Assembly (NCBI GenBank): GCA_051294375.1
Contig: CM119267.1
Location: forward strand, 20,709,476 to 20,773,475
Direction of reading: 5' to 3'
From: Paraspadella gotoi
Lineage: Eukaryota; Chaetognatha
Length of the DNA stretch: 64,000 nucleotides
How positions within the stretch are numbered: position 1 is the first letter of the stretch; each line of letters starts with the position of its first letter. Below the pieces are notes generated by a model. It saw only the letters and a list, made by a program, of their open reading frames with translations. It made no database searches and was not told where the DNA came from. Positions 14,393-27,012 of the stretch are shown here, one piece after another. A program made the position numbers and the translations under genes.

Positions 14393-15336
14393 ACTTTTCA
14401 CTTCCGCATTCCCTTCAAACGAATCCGTCTGAAAAAAAAAGTCGCTATGATCTTACGAGGAAACCCATTACCGCAGATGATAATAGAAAAAGAAGGAATT
14501 TTCTTTTTCTTTTTTTCTTTTTCTTTTTTTTTCGTTGTTTACTTCTTTTGATGCTTCCCTCTTTTTTTTTCCGCTCAGCGGACCGCGCTTCTCTTGTATA
14601 GCGAAAAAAAAAGAGGAAAGAAAGAAGAGCGATAAAGCGTTGCTTCAATGACGTCGTCATCATCACCAGCGTCATCGTTTTCTACATCACCATCAACTCC
14701 AGCGTCGTACGACCGTAATTTTTGGGCGTTTTTTTTTCCAACTCCAACTCCATCCGTAAAACATCGACGTTTCAAACATTTTGTGTTTCATTCGCGTTGC
14801 TTAGCTTTTTAAAATTTTTTATTATTATTTCTTTTTTTCTGTTTTGTCCATTATCGATTAGTTAACGATGAAACATTTTTTTACGGCTCAGAATTACCGT
14901 ATGGACTGTGGACGATAAGGTCCGGGTTCGAGGCCGTACTTTCCAAAACTCGAGAAATGACGGAATGACTTGGGGGAGGGGAAAGAACTTTGGTAAAAGC
15001 GAAAAAATAACAAGAAGTAAAACAAAACAACAAGAACAAACAAACCAACGAGGATTGTTAGAATGTTACAAATGTCAACTTTGAGATGCTGCTTCGTCTT
15101 TTACTTCAAGTCGTTTATTGTTTCAAATCGGCGAGAAAAGTAATTCACGAGGAAGAAACGAACCGAGAACCACACAACGACGATGAACAACAACGACAAC
15201 GACGGAATGTTTTCCCGGAATTTATGAGTGGAAGTCGGGAGTCGGTGACAGCGACTGTTTGGCGTCAACCGGAAGTAGAAAAGACTGGAATCCGCATAAG
15301 AGTCTCTCGGTCGATCCCTCGCCACAAAGAAACCGG

Positions 15337-15341
<5 letters not shown>

Positions 15342-15421
<80 letters not shown>
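15342..15421. repeat. (CT)n microsatellite
   Basis: 80 bp of CT with one interruption; further CT runs at 15517-15600. Confidence 0.9.
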
Positions 15422-15424
<3 letters not shown>

Positions 15425-15965
15425 GGTCGTTAACATTCTTTCCTCTCTTACTTCCTTTTTATCCATTCAGCTTGCAAGAGAATACCTCCGATAATTTGAA
15501 TCGGAGAAATTTCTATCTCTCTCTCTCTCTCTTCCTCTCTCCTCTCCTCTCTCTCCCTCTCTGCTCTCTTCTCTTGTCTCTCTCTCTCTCTCTCTCCCTT
15601 CTCTCATATATTCGGTAAGTCTCCGGGGTAAGTCGATTTGCCTTATCGTGAAGGATCATCCTCCCTCCTGAAGAGAGCCTGCCGCCGCCGCCGCCGCCGA
15701 GTCGCCGCCGCCGCCGCCGCCGCCGCAGACAACGACGACGTGATTCAGTGGACCGCAGAGAATTCTCTTCATTTGTAAAATTTTTCGGAGAAGAACGAAT
15801 TTTTTCCGTCTGGGACCAACGAGGAAAACTTGAAGGTTCCCGGATGTGCAATGAGGATAACATTTGGATCACGAATCCACAGTGAATAGACTGTTACATC
15901 GTCGCATAAGTTACGAAGAAATGAAGTTATAAACTTAATTTTAACTAGAATGTATCTATAAGTAT

Positions 15966-16024
15966 TGCGTCAAAAAAATGAAAAATGAAAAAATGAAAAA
16001 ATGGAAAATGAAAAATGAAAAATG
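15966..16024. repeat. (AAAAATG)n short tandem repeat
   Basis: Eight imperfect units of AAAAATG or AAAAAATG. Confidence 0.85.
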
Positions 16025-16799
16025 ACTTTGACTGACTTCCGCTGAATTTGGACGGGCTATGATGGACTAAGGCCTCCATCTCTCCTTAAAGTTAATAACA
16101 TCGCTTTCCATCGAGACGTTATAGTTTATTTACTTCCTAATTTATGAACTAGAATGTTTTTTTTTCAACTGTTTCAATTGAATGTTTCAATTCAAACTTA
16201 TCAAAAACGTTTCTTATCTTTTCCGGATTTTCTAACTTCACTCGGATTGATCAGTTTGAGGGTAAGGATGGGTAAGATATTCAAGTTATTCAATTCGGAA
16301 GGCGCTTCTTCCGCGGTAGGCGAGGGGCGTGGTGCGATTAGGGTAACGAGGCTCACCAAGGAAGATTGTCAGTAGCGGGTTTGAAAGAGGGTGGGTGGGG
16401 TAAGGTTCGATTGGAAGGGGGGCAGGTGGGGGGAGACAAAAAGTAGGGTTTAGTAAAGAAGAAGAATCCACTTCTTATAAAACCATTGTTAAATATCCTG
16501 GAGCTTTGCCTGATAAAGATAAAATACAAAATTTTAAATTAAAATTAAAGATAAAGTCCAAGTAGTAAAAAGATTTATACTGCTATCGATTGAGTGTCAT
16601 ATCTGCGCAAAGGGGAAAGAAAACATGTAATTCAATATGTTGGTTTCTAATTTAGACTTTTTTAAATAATTAAAACTCTTGATAAATATGAGATGATTCA
16701 ACGAAAATGATTAAGACTCGGGAGCAACACGATGTACATCTCAAGAGTCAAAGAGCAAGTAATGAACTCCGACCGATAAAAAAATCTCGATCGAGACTG

Positions 16800-16814
16800 A
16801 CTCTCTCTCCTCTC

Positions 16815-16912
<98 letters not shown>

Positions 16913-16953
16913 CTCTCTCCTCTCTCTCCTCTCATTCTCTCTCTCTCTCTCTC
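16800..16953. repeat. (CT)n-rich imperfect block
   Basis: CT units with TTCTC and CCTCT interruptions. Confidence 0.9.
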
Positions 16954-17140
16954 CTAAGTCGTACCTTTAAACATTCCTACTATTTATTCAGATATTTTGC
17001 TTCTTATGGTTTGCAAATATTATTTTTAAATTTATTCTCAATTCAATATTAATACTAATTACCATGTTTCAATCTATCTCGCCATTTCTCCCCTTTTTTC
17101 TCCGCCATACATCAGTCCCACCCGCTGTCATTTCGTACAC

Positions 17141-17216
17141 AAAATTGGTACAACGAGAATAAAAATTATCCATTCGTTCGATAAATAAGCTATATTGCCT
17201 TCCGACTTTGGATTTT
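17141..17216. mobile_element. Single arm of the 51110-type MITE-like element
   Basis: AAAATTGGTACAACGAGAAT followed by AAAAATTATCCATTCGTTCG, ATAAATAAGCTATATTGCC and CCGACTTTGGA match the left arm of the element at 51110 with scattered substitutions. A possible detached piece with the inner arm (TAAGGCCTCCATC) lies near 16050-16082. Confidence 0.5.
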
Positions 17217-17497
17217 ATATTAAAATATCTTCTGCCTCTTTTATTTTTATCTCTTCCACGACCAATAAATTTGAGAAGAGAGAAAAAAATTTCCTTTTTT
17301 TTCCCTTCTTCTTTTCTCCTTTTGCTCTTCCTCCCTGACCCTCTCTTTTCTTTCCTTATTTTCCCCTTCCTCCCTTTCCTCTCTCCTTCCGTCGCCTTTC
17401 CCCTCTTTTCTAATTTCCCTCCCCCACTCCTTCTCTCCTCACCTTCTCCTTCTCACTCTGCCCCTCTCCCCCATCTCCCCCCATCTCTTCATGTGTC

Positions 17498-17716
17498 GTG
17501 ACCTCCGCTCATTACCTTCCCCTCTGCCTCAGCGCAGCCGCCGCCGCCACCGCCGCCTCCGCCGCCTCCGTCCGCCGCTTGTCGCCGGTTGTTCTCTTGT
17601 TTGCGCCTTCGATTTATGCTCAGGTCATCGCGAAGAAGAGATGGCGCCGACCCTTTTGTTTTATGAGCTGGAAAGCTTGCGATGAGATACCCATCAAGCT
17701 CTATTTTTACGAGCTT
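17498..17716 (+). CDS. Possible first exon, unidentified
   Basis: ATG at 17498 opens 73 codons in one frame to a strong donor GTAAGT (17717) in phase 0. The N-terminal part is Ala/Leu-rich and hydrophobic (CLSAAAAATAASAASVRRL), signal-like. A CCGCCG repeat encodes the alanines, which weakens the case. No downstream exon was identified. Confidence 0.2.
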
Positions 17717-17888
17717 GTAAGTTGGCTATAAAATTGTCGCTATCTGGATTTGTCAGAATATTTATTTTATGAGTTTAAAACCTGTTAAAAAACCTCGCAC
17801 GAACTACGAACTACTCTTTTCTGTTCGTTAGTCCCACTATTTAATTTTAACTTTACTATTTGATCTAGACATGTTCTTACTTACAAAT

Positions 17889-18117
17889 CAATCCCTAACT
17901 CTAATCCTCAACCCAAATCCCTAATCCCTAACCCTAATCCCTAACCATAATCCCTAACTCTAATCCCTTACTTTAATCCCTAACCCTAATCCCTAACCAT
18001 TAACCCTAATCCCTAACCCGAATCCTAATCTCTAATCCCTAATCCTAATCCCTAATCTCTAATTCCTAATCCCTAACCCAAATCCTGAACAAACCAAGTC
18101 CCTAATCTAAAGGAAAA
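17889..18117. repeat. Interstitial degenerate telomere-like repeat (CCCTAAY units)
   Basis: About 230 bp of variants of TAATCCC and TAACCC, often alternating as a 13-bp compound unit (CCCTAACCCTAAT). Units are imperfect throughout, with ATT, ACT and ACC variants. On the minus strand this reads as TTAGGGA/TTAGGG, close to the common metazoan telomere motif. It is flanked by ordinary AT-rich DNA on both sides, so it is interstitial. Confidence 0.8.
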
Positions 18118-18836
18118 TTAACCTAATTCCGAATTAATTATAAAATGAGTCGTTCTCGTAAAATAAGGCCCCCATAAAGATATTTCCCGATTTCCCTTTT
18201 GTTGTACGATATATTTCGAACCTCGAATCCTCAAAATTCCTCATTCTCCAACCAACATTTATCTTCGAACGTCTCGAGATTTCGACACTTCTGCTTCCCC
18301 CCCCCTTCCCTCTCTCTCATCGTTATTGTCGTCCTCAGAGTCGTTGTTGTTGTGATTGTTTTTTTATTACCTTTTCATGGTGGCGTAGGAATGCGGTTTT
18401 TAGAGATTATGGCCGAATTCGCCCTTCGAAAAAAAAAAGGAAAAAAGGAAAAAAGTTCGAATCACATTTTCGCTCGAAACGAAATTGTTTTTTTTTTTCG
18501 TCGGAAACGAGGCGATCGACGGCGTCGATGGCATCCGAAATTGCCATCTCGAACGCCGTTTCGATTTGCCATTAAGATCGTCTTCGCAATCGCTATGTAT
18601 GTCTCTCCTTTTATACATTGTATTCTTTCTTAGCGAAAAGCAACAAAGACCAAAAGCGTCTACTTTTCATCTCTTTATCTTTATCTTTATCTCCTCATCT
18701 TTTTATCAGAAACATAAAATTTCCCGACCGTTTATTAATTTGTTTATCGATCAGTTATGATCGCAAGTATGAACCGGTTGTTATTATTATTTTTATCAGC
18801 TTTCGATTTCTAGCAAAAAAAAAACTACTTTTTCAG

Positions 18837-19114
18837 TATCGGCTTCACAGTATCTACGGCATCGTTATCCACCGCATCGACGCCGCGCTCTCTTTCCAGT
18901 CTCTCGTCATCCTCTCTCGGTCTTGTTTACTGGCGCGGACGCCGCGCCCCGACGCCGCGTCCCGACGCCGCGTCCCGACGCGCCCTTCCGAAATCACTGC
19001 CCCCCGGGGAGTCACAATAACAACGATTCGTGTAGGAGCGGGACTCCAGTGGCTCCAGAAACTCCAGCCGTCTCAGCATATTACTCCAGTTTATGGATGG
19101 TGCGCCTAATCTGA
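18837..19114 (+). CDS. Possible terminal exon, unidentified
   Basis: Acceptor CTACTTTTTCAG ends at 18836. One frame is open to TGA at 19114 and ends SGTPVAPETPAVSAYYSSLW, then MVRLI. A second frame is also open over the same stretch because the DNA is GC-rich and contains a 15-bp tandem repeat, so frame choice is uncertain. Confidence 0.2.
18930..18985. repeat. GC-rich 15-bp tandem repeat (CGTCCCGACGCCG type)
   Basis: Three to four units of CGCGTCCCGACGC inside the candidate exon 18837-19114. Confidence 0.75.
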
Positions 19115-19179
19115 AATTTTGTGAACGCGACTGAGTTCCGAGGAGCGTGGGAAAATTTGAAAGGCAGAACGCGCGCTCT

Positions 19180-19335
19180 CTCTTTCTTTCTCTCTCTCTT
19201 TCGTCTTTCTTTCTTTCTTTCTTTCGCTTTCTTTCTTTCTTTCTTTCTTTCTCTTTCTTCTTTCTTTCTTTCTTTCTTTTTCTTTACTTCTTTATTTTCT
19301 TTCTTTTTTCTTTCTTTTCTTTTTCTTCTTTTCTC
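19180..19335. repeat. (CTTT)n microsatellite block
   Basis: CTTT and CTTTT units; both strands give meaningless Ser/Phe/Leu ORFs. Confidence 0.9.
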
Positions 19336-19464
19336 TTCCTCTCCTCTTCTCTCTGGCTCTTTTTCGCTTTCCGGAAAGATGTTTCACGGATTCGCTCCGT
19401 CGATGATTCTTCCCCTAGTCACGTGACGTCACGTGATAACCATAACCGTTTATGTATGGTCGCT

Positions 19465-19499
<35 letters not shown>

Positions 19500-20349
19500 G
19501 TGATGTGAAAGGAATACTGAAATTAGGACGAAGGCGATTGGGGAGATGGAGGAAAGGGAGAAATGACAAACGGGGTGAACGAAGAAGATGAGGTTGGGGA
19601 GAAAAGAGGAGGAGCAGGAGACGGAGGGAGGTATGGCTAAGCGGAGTTTTTCGACCTTTCTTCGACTCGTAGGAGGAGGAGGTTGAGTGGAAGTTCACGC
19701 GAAGAAGTGAAGGGTCGAAAATGTGAACGACCTTTACTAGAGATTCTGGGGCAAAGATATCTTGGGGGGCCAAGCCAAGTGGATGTGATGCGAGGGGGGG
19801 GGGTCATCAATAGAAAATGATTTGGATGAAAGTTATAGAAAAGATGAGTGGGTAAGGCAGCGGAAAAAGAATGGTTGGTGGGAAATTTAAAAATTTAATT
19901 TCTGTTGAAAATTTATTGAAAATTGCCAAGAAAATGAATTAGAATTTAGAGAGAAATGAAGCTGGAGCAAAGTTACAACGTATAAAGTGGCGCATGCATT
20001 CAAAGATGATTGGATTGTGAAGTGGGAAAGGAGAAGCAATGAACGATACAACGAGAACTCGGAAGGCGATTTATGAAAAAAAAACCGCGAAAAAATCGCG
20101 ATGAGACGATAAATGATAAAAGCGAAATAGAAATGGGTGAGAATCGAGGGGAAGATGAGAAACGAAGAATCGGGGAAGGGATTAAAAACACAATAGGAAA
20201 TTGGGAATGAGGCTGGGATGAGAGGAGGAGAAAGGTTCAAGAGGGGGGGGGTGGGATTAAAAGGGTGAGAAGGGGAAAGAGAGAGAGAAAAAAAGAGATG
20301 TTTTGTTATAAAGAAAACGACAAAAATGAGAGAGCCTTACCGAAGTCAT

Positions 20350-20415
20350 AGGCAAGTCATTTATTGAATGAATGATTAATTTTTATATTGGTTATACCAA
20401 TTTTACATAAATGAG
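20350..20415. mobile_element. Single arm of the 51110-type MITE-like element
   Basis: GCAAGTCATTTATTGAATGA, TTAATTTTTATATTGGTTAT and ACCAATTTTAC match the outer right arm of the type copy. The other half is absent. Confidence 0.45.
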
Positions 20416-21496
20416 TCTTTTACATTGTAAATTATAAAAGTAGGTTACAATAAAAACGTAGAAGTGAGAGACCGAGAGCTTAGCAAAAGATAAAANNNNN
20501 NNNNNGTAGAAGTGAGAGACCAATAGTTTAGCAAAAGATAAAAAAAGAGAAAGAGAAAAACAACGGAAACGTTTTGAAAAAAAAAAAATTAGAAAAGACC
20601 AAGAAAAAAGCGAATTGAAAGTCGACGGAATGAACAACAGTGATCGTGACCTTGGCATCGACGACCCCGCCCCCCCCTACCACCCCCAAAATAAAAACTC
20701 TTCCGCGCGACCAAACTTTGGCGTCGAAACCCCTTTATGGCTCAAATTCCACGTCCTGCTGTAGTAAAAGAACGAATTGCCTCGTAAACCGATTCCGCTG
20801 TAAGCTGATTCGACAGTCGTTGAGTTTGCACGTTCTTTTTCTTTCTCTGTCTCTCTCTCTGTCCGTCTCTGTCTCTTATTTTCAAATTTGCATGGTTCCA
20901 TGATTATTGATTAGTCGAGGTCTAATTTTGAGACTAAAGTCCTAATTGAAAACGTTTTATGTAAAAAATAAGCTTTCTATCTCTCTCTCTCTCATTCTGT
21001 TTCCTGTTCACTATCTCTCTCTCTCACTCAGCCCCTCCCCCCAAAAAATTTTTGACCAGAGTGCCATTCAACGAGACCTCGTTTTCCGCGTTCCTTCTTA
21101 GTTAATTATTTCTAATTCAACCCTCAACCGCAGAAAAGCCCCGAGACCCGCAATCCACAATTCCAACGGTTGTTATGTTCCGCGCTTGTTTGGCAACGAC
21201 TCGCGGACTCCACAGACGAGTCGAGTTTAAAAATTCCGCGCGCGATTTTCTCTCTCGGGGTCAGAGAAAGAATGTCAGCCAAGTGATATAGATCATCACC
21301 GCCAGGAAGGGGTGGAGGAACGAGGGGGTTGAAAGGGGTAGAAGAGTGGGGGGGCTGTTGAGAGGTGGGCGTGGCCCGGATTGAGCGCGGTTCCTTTTGT
21401 TCTTCTGCAATCGAAACGACGGATTCCGTTTTTTCTTTTGTTTATTTGTTTTGGTTTCGGCGCCAACGTTTATTTAATTATTGACAAGGGGGAGTG

Positions 21497-21552
<56 letters not shown>

Positions 21553-21764
21553 GAGAGAGAGAGAGAGTGCATTTCTCCACTCACAAATATTCGAACTATT
21601 TCTGATTTATCAAGTTCTCAAACTAAGTTCAACGACATTGGGGTCTTTCCCTTTCGCCCCTTCTGCCGTCCTACTCTTACATCCGTTTTTTCTCCGTTAT
21701 CTCTATTACATCCGGGGAGGAAAATATATAAAAAAAGATGGAAACGGAAGATGGCGTCTCTTTT

Positions 21765-22705
21765 TCCCGACGGACGAATTTCGCGTCCGATTTTTGGGGG
21801 TCAACATTTTTTTTCTCCTCCGACGTCGTCGGCTTCGTCGTCGTTGCTGTCGTCGTCGTCGTCGTCGTCGTTGTCGTTGCTGTCGTCGTCGNNNNNNNNN
21901 NCGTCGTCGTCGTCTCATTTTGGGTTTTCCTAGTAAACGATATCGATTAGGAAGAGGAGTCGATTGCTTCTACTCGACCAGAAATGTGGAGCAGATGATG
22001 TTGGTACAGTCCTGTGCAAAAAAGAAAGAGAAAAAGAGGACGCCCAAAAATATTACAAAAAAATTAAATTACGTTAGATTCCTTCATTATTAAAAATATT
22101 GTAGGTTTATCATGTTTACAGAAAAAGGAAATATCGGTGCAAATTTTGTTAAAATTGGGCCATCCGTTTTTAAGCAATAATTTTTTTAAAAGTAACTACT
22201 CGAACAGAATATTAGATCAAAACAAAAGGCAAAATTGATTGATCGAGTGATTGATTGCTAAATGAACTGAAAATTCATTTTAAAAACATAACTTGGAAAA
22301 TGGTTATCGTAAAGCAGGAAGGCAATGAAATCCGAAATGCCAAGACCAAGTATCGGAAAACGATCGAATGCGAGAGTGAGAGCGAGATTGCGTATTTTAG
22401 AGAGAGAGAGAGAGAGAGAGAGANNNNNNNNNNNNNNNNNNNNNNNNNNNNNNNNNNNNNNNNNNNNNNNNNNNNNNNNNNNNNNNNNNNNNNNNNNNNN
22501 NNNNNNNNNNNNNNNNNNNNNNNNNNNNNNNNNNNNNNNNNNNNNNNNNNNNNNNNNNNNNNNNNNNNNNNNNNNNNNNNNNNNNNNNNNNNNNNNNNNN
22601 NNNNNNNNNNNNNNNNNNNNNNNNNNNNNNNNNNNNNNNNNNNNNNNNNNNNNNNNNNNNNNNNNNNNNNNNNNNNNNNNNNNNNNNNNNNNNNNNNNNN
22701 NNNNN

Positions 22706-22742
<37 letters not shown>

Positions 22743-24724
22743 AAAGAGAGATAGAGATCGAGAAAGAGAGACAGCGCGCTGAGAAAAAATAAAAAATAAA
22801 AATGCAAATGAAGCGAATTTGCGAGTTAAAAATAGACTGAAAATGAAAAGAAAACGACGAAGAAAGACGATGTCAAAAAAAAAAAAGAAGAAAAAAGAAA
22901 AAACTAATTACTTGTGTGAAATTGATATTAACGTCGATTGAGGCTCAAAATGATGTGAAAAAGGTTACTGCATGTAAAGATGTGGTAAAGTATGTACAAC
23001 CGCAGATATATCGAGGCAAATCGTGGGTCGACGAAAAGCGATGTGACCACGTCTATCGGGAAAGAGGGGAAAAAACATATCGGCCAACGAGTCACGCTGC
23101 GAAGCTAAACCGGGAAAAGAAAAAATATTCTGGGAACTCAGGGACAGCGCGTAAGTATTGAGGGGGTGGGAAGGCGGGGTGCAAGGTGTGAGGCAGGGAG
23201 AAAGTAAAGTTCCCACGGAGGAGTGGAATAAGGAAAAAGAGGGACGTCTGAGGAGGAGGGAATTGTTTAGAGAGGAGAGGGGACGGATACAGAATTCATT
23301 AAATAATATTTCATCTTGATATTATCATTATTTATTGAATATGTGAATTTTATTAATTGATTATTAATTGAATTTATTGTTATTTTTATCAGTATTTATT
23401 AATTGAAATATTAGATTATTAATTAATTGTTTCATATCACGGTTATTTAAACTTCAGATAATTCTTGGTAGGAAAAGAATCTATGATGGGCAGTGTAGAC
23501 CTCAGTGTGGGAGATAGAGAGAGAGTGAGAGAGTGAGAGAAAGCACATTACTAAGGGGAGAGCCAGAAATATAAAAGGAGAGGTAGGGTTATGCAGTTAT
23601 GGTTCCGGGTCAAGAANNNNNNNNNNNNNNNNNNNNNNNNNNNNNNNNNNNNNNNNNNNNNNNNNNNNNNNNNNNNNNNNNNNNNNNNNNNNNNNNNNNN
23701 NNNNNNNNNNNNNNNNNNNNNNNNNNNNNNNNNNNNNNNNNNNNNNNNNNNNNNNNNNNNNNNNNNNNNNNNNNNNNNNNNNNNNNNNNNNNNNNNNNNN
23801 NNNNNNNNNNNNNNNNNNNNNNNNNNNNNNNNNNNNNNNNNNNNNNNNNNNNNNNNNNNNNNNNNNNNNNNNNTTCTTTGGAGAGGACGCTCTGGTGGGT
23901 AGGTTCGTCGAAAGGGTAAGGTTCATCGAGGGTAAAGGAAAGGCGGGGTTGCACTCTCGTCACGGGCGACGCGTGGAATCATTCCATTTCCTAGNNNNNN
24001 NNNNNNNNNNNNNNNNNNNNNNNNNNNNNNNNNNNNNNNNNNNNNNNNNNNNNNNNNNNNNNNNNNNNNNNNNNNNNNNNNNNNNNNNNNNNNNNNNNNN
24101 NNNNNNNNNNNNNNNNNNNNNNNNNNNNNNNNNNNNNNNNNNNNNNNNNNNNNNNNNNNNNNNNNNNNNNNNNNNNAAGCATGTGGAAAGATCTCTGTCA
24201 ATTTGGTTATTGGCGAACGAGTTCACTAAAGTGCGTGAACTATATAGGCAAATTTGATAAGTCGCCTCTTCTTTTATATCGGTTGTACCAATTTCATTGT
24301 TTAAGGAAAGAAACTATTAAGATTAGATCCCTTTAAAAGTTTAAGATATGCAGAAATTCCGAAACTCTCAAACTACGATTGCAGTTCAGTCGACAATTTT
24401 CGAATATCTTTAGAATTTTTCCCCAGTTGGCAGTTCTCACCAAAAACTCATTTTCAGCGATAATTTCCACGAAGTTCCTTCCCGTTGGAAAAGCTCGTCC
24501 TTTTCCCGGGCGATCGGCCGAGGAGACGATGAGACTTTTAACCGAGCCCCAAAAAATTAATCCAAACGGGAGAAATGCGGCGCTGCTGAGCGCGCGGACG
24601 CGGCGGCGCTGCGGGGCGGGGCCGCTGCGGGACGAGAGCGCTGCGGTCTGGTGTGACGCCGTCTGTCATGCACTGGTGCGAATCGACCTTTCATGGGGTT
24701 GTCACACCGCGGGGTTGTTTTCAG
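21765..24724. repeat. Direct duplication A, copy 1 (contains N gaps)
   Basis: This block recurs at 24825-28305 in the same order: a CGTCGT-rich stretch, ACAGAAAAAGGAAA, AAGCGAATTTGCGAGTTAAAAAT, GGGACAGCGCGTAAGTATTGA, GGTTCCGGGTC, TTGCACTCTCGTCAC, TCTGTCAATTTGGTTATT, and the GC-rich end GCTGAGCGC to GGTTGTTTTCAG. Gaps lie at 22424-22705, 23617-23873 and 23995-24176. No coding sequence is recognisable. Confidence 0.8.
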
Positions 24725-24749
24725 NNNNNNNNNNNNNNNNNNNNNNNNN
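24725..24749. other. 25-N gap marking the junction of duplication A
   Basis: Exactly 25 N. The same length is found at 41290-41314, 44039-44063, 45732-45756 and 46845-46869. Such a fixed size is a placeholder, not a measured distance. Confidence 0.9.
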
Positions 24750-24824
24750 TCCTTGCGCTCCAATCTACTCTCTCTCTCTCACTCTCTCATCATTGCGTTT
24801 CTTACCTTCCTTTTTCTTCTCTCT

Positions 24825-25509
24825 CCCGACGTCGCACGAATTTCCGCGATCCGTCCATATTTGGTGCGGTCAACTCATTTCTTTTCTTTTCTCCTCCCCG
24901 ACCGTCGTCGGCTTCGTCGCGTCGTCGTCGTTGTCGTTGCTCTCTTTTCCCCCCTATAGTAAGACGACTATCGTATTTACGGAAGCAGCGAGTCGATTGC
25001 CTTACTAATCCTTCCGGACCCAAATGTAGGAGCATCGAATGAATACGCTTGGTACACGTCCTGATCTTGCCAAAAAAGAAAGAGAAAGAGGACCCGCCCA
25101 AAAATAATTACAAAAAAATTACTTACGTTAGATTCCTATCCATTATTCTAAACAATATCTCTGTAGGTTTATAATGTTTACAGAAAAAGGAAAATACTCG
25201 GTGCAATTTTGTTAATTGGGCCATCCTCCCCGTTATTTAAGCGCATAATTTTTTAAAAGTACTACTCGATACAGCAATATTAGATCAAAAACTCAAAAGG
25301 TCCAAAATTGATTGATCCGGAGTGATTTATATGCTAAATAACTGAAAAGATCCATCTTTTATTAAAAACATAACATCCTGGAAAACTGGTTATCGGTAGG
25401 ACAAGAAAAAGCCCAGGAAGCAATGAAATCCCGACAATGCCTCAAACGACCAAGTATCGGAAAAACGATCGACATGCGAGAGTGAGAGCGAGAACTTGCG
25501 TATTTTTAA

Positions 25510-25543
<34 letters not shown>

Positions 25544-25760
25544 AGACCGAGAGCAGACGCGAGAGAGAGAGACGAGAGAGAGAGAGAGACGAGAGAGATA
25601 CTGCTTATCGTGCATTGCGAATATCGATAGTTGGACACGAGATGGCTTGGAAAAGTGCGTTCGTCCGGGCCGGTACGCGAGATTGCGAAGGCGGAAAAAA
25701 AAAGGGTGAAAGAAGGCCGACACGAAGTGGCGTGGGCAGCGTGGCGAGATGCAAATCAAT

Positions 25761-25792
<32 letters not shown>

Positions 25793-26966
25793 CACGAGAG
25801 AGGAGAAGAGAGAGAGAGAGAGAGAGATTGAGAGAGAGAACAGACAGATAAAAGAGAGATAGAGATCGAGATCTCAGAGCAGCACAGCCCCGCGCTGAGA
25901 AAAAAGAACAAAATAAAGATGCAAATGAAGCGAATTTGCGAGTTAAAAATACGACTGACAACGAAAAGAAGAACGACGAAGAAAGACGATGTCAAAAAAA
26001 TAAGAAGAAAAAAAGAAAAAAACTAATTCACCTTTTGGAAAATTGATATACGTCGATTGAGGAGCTCAAAATGAGTAAAAAGGTTACTGCATGTAAATCT
26101 ATGTGCAAAGTATGTAACAACCGCAAATATACCCGAGGCCAATCGTGGGTAGAACGAAAAGCGATGTGACCGCGGTCTATCGGAAAGAGGGGAAAAACAT
26201 ATCGCCAACGAGTCACAGCTGCGAAGCTAAACGGGAGAAAAAATATTCTGGGAACTTCAGGGACAGCGCGTAAGTATTGAGGGGTGGGAAGCGCGGGGTG
26301 CAAGGTGTGAGGCAGGGAGAAAGTAAAGTTCCCACGGAGGAGTGGAATAAGTGCAAAGAGGAACGTCTGAGGAGTAGGGAATTGCTCTAGAGAGAAGAGG
26401 GGACGGATACAGAATTCTTAATAATATTCTCATCTTGAATATATCATTATTTATGAATCTGTAATTTATAATTGATTATTAATTTACAATTTATTGTTAT
26501 TTTTATTCAGTATTTATTAATTGAAATATTAGAATTAATTATCTAAATTGTTTCAATATTCCAACGGTTATTTAAACTTTCAGATTCACATTCTTGGCTC
26601 ACGGAAAAGAACTTAATGATGGGCGGCGCAGCCTAGAACCTCAGTGTGGGAAATAGAGAGAGACGTGCGGAGTGAGAGAGTGAGAAGAGAAAGCACATTA
26701 CCTAGGGGCACACACACACACACACACCAAAGGAGAGGTAGGGTTATGCCAGTTATGGTTCCGGGTCTAACTGAACTCCGTGGGAGAACGAAGTCTGCTG
26801 AAGAGTTAATTCGAGGGTTTGTAGGATCTGCGACGAACGAGGATAATGGTTTCGAAGGGAGAGAGGAGGGAGAGGAGAGAGAGAGAGAGAGAGAGAGAAG
26901 AGAGAAGAGAGAGAGAGAGAGAGACAGAGAAGAGAGATAGAGAGAGAGGAGAGAGAGAGAGAGAGA

Positions 26967-27012
<46 letters not shown>

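Larger units (their letters stand above)
19115..21764. other. Intergenic, purine-rich region
   Basis: CTTT block, then G/A-rich DNA 19440-20350, a 10-N gap at 20496-20505 beside a short tandem repeat (GTAGAAGTGAGAGACC on each side of the gap), then mixed DNA with a GA tract at 21500-21567. No gene recognised. Confidence 0.5.

Noticed and set aside
14881-14945. tRNA-like segment with TCCGGGTTCGAGGCC resembling a B box
   Set aside because: The T-arm stem does not pair properly and no acceptor stem or A box with correct spacing was found.
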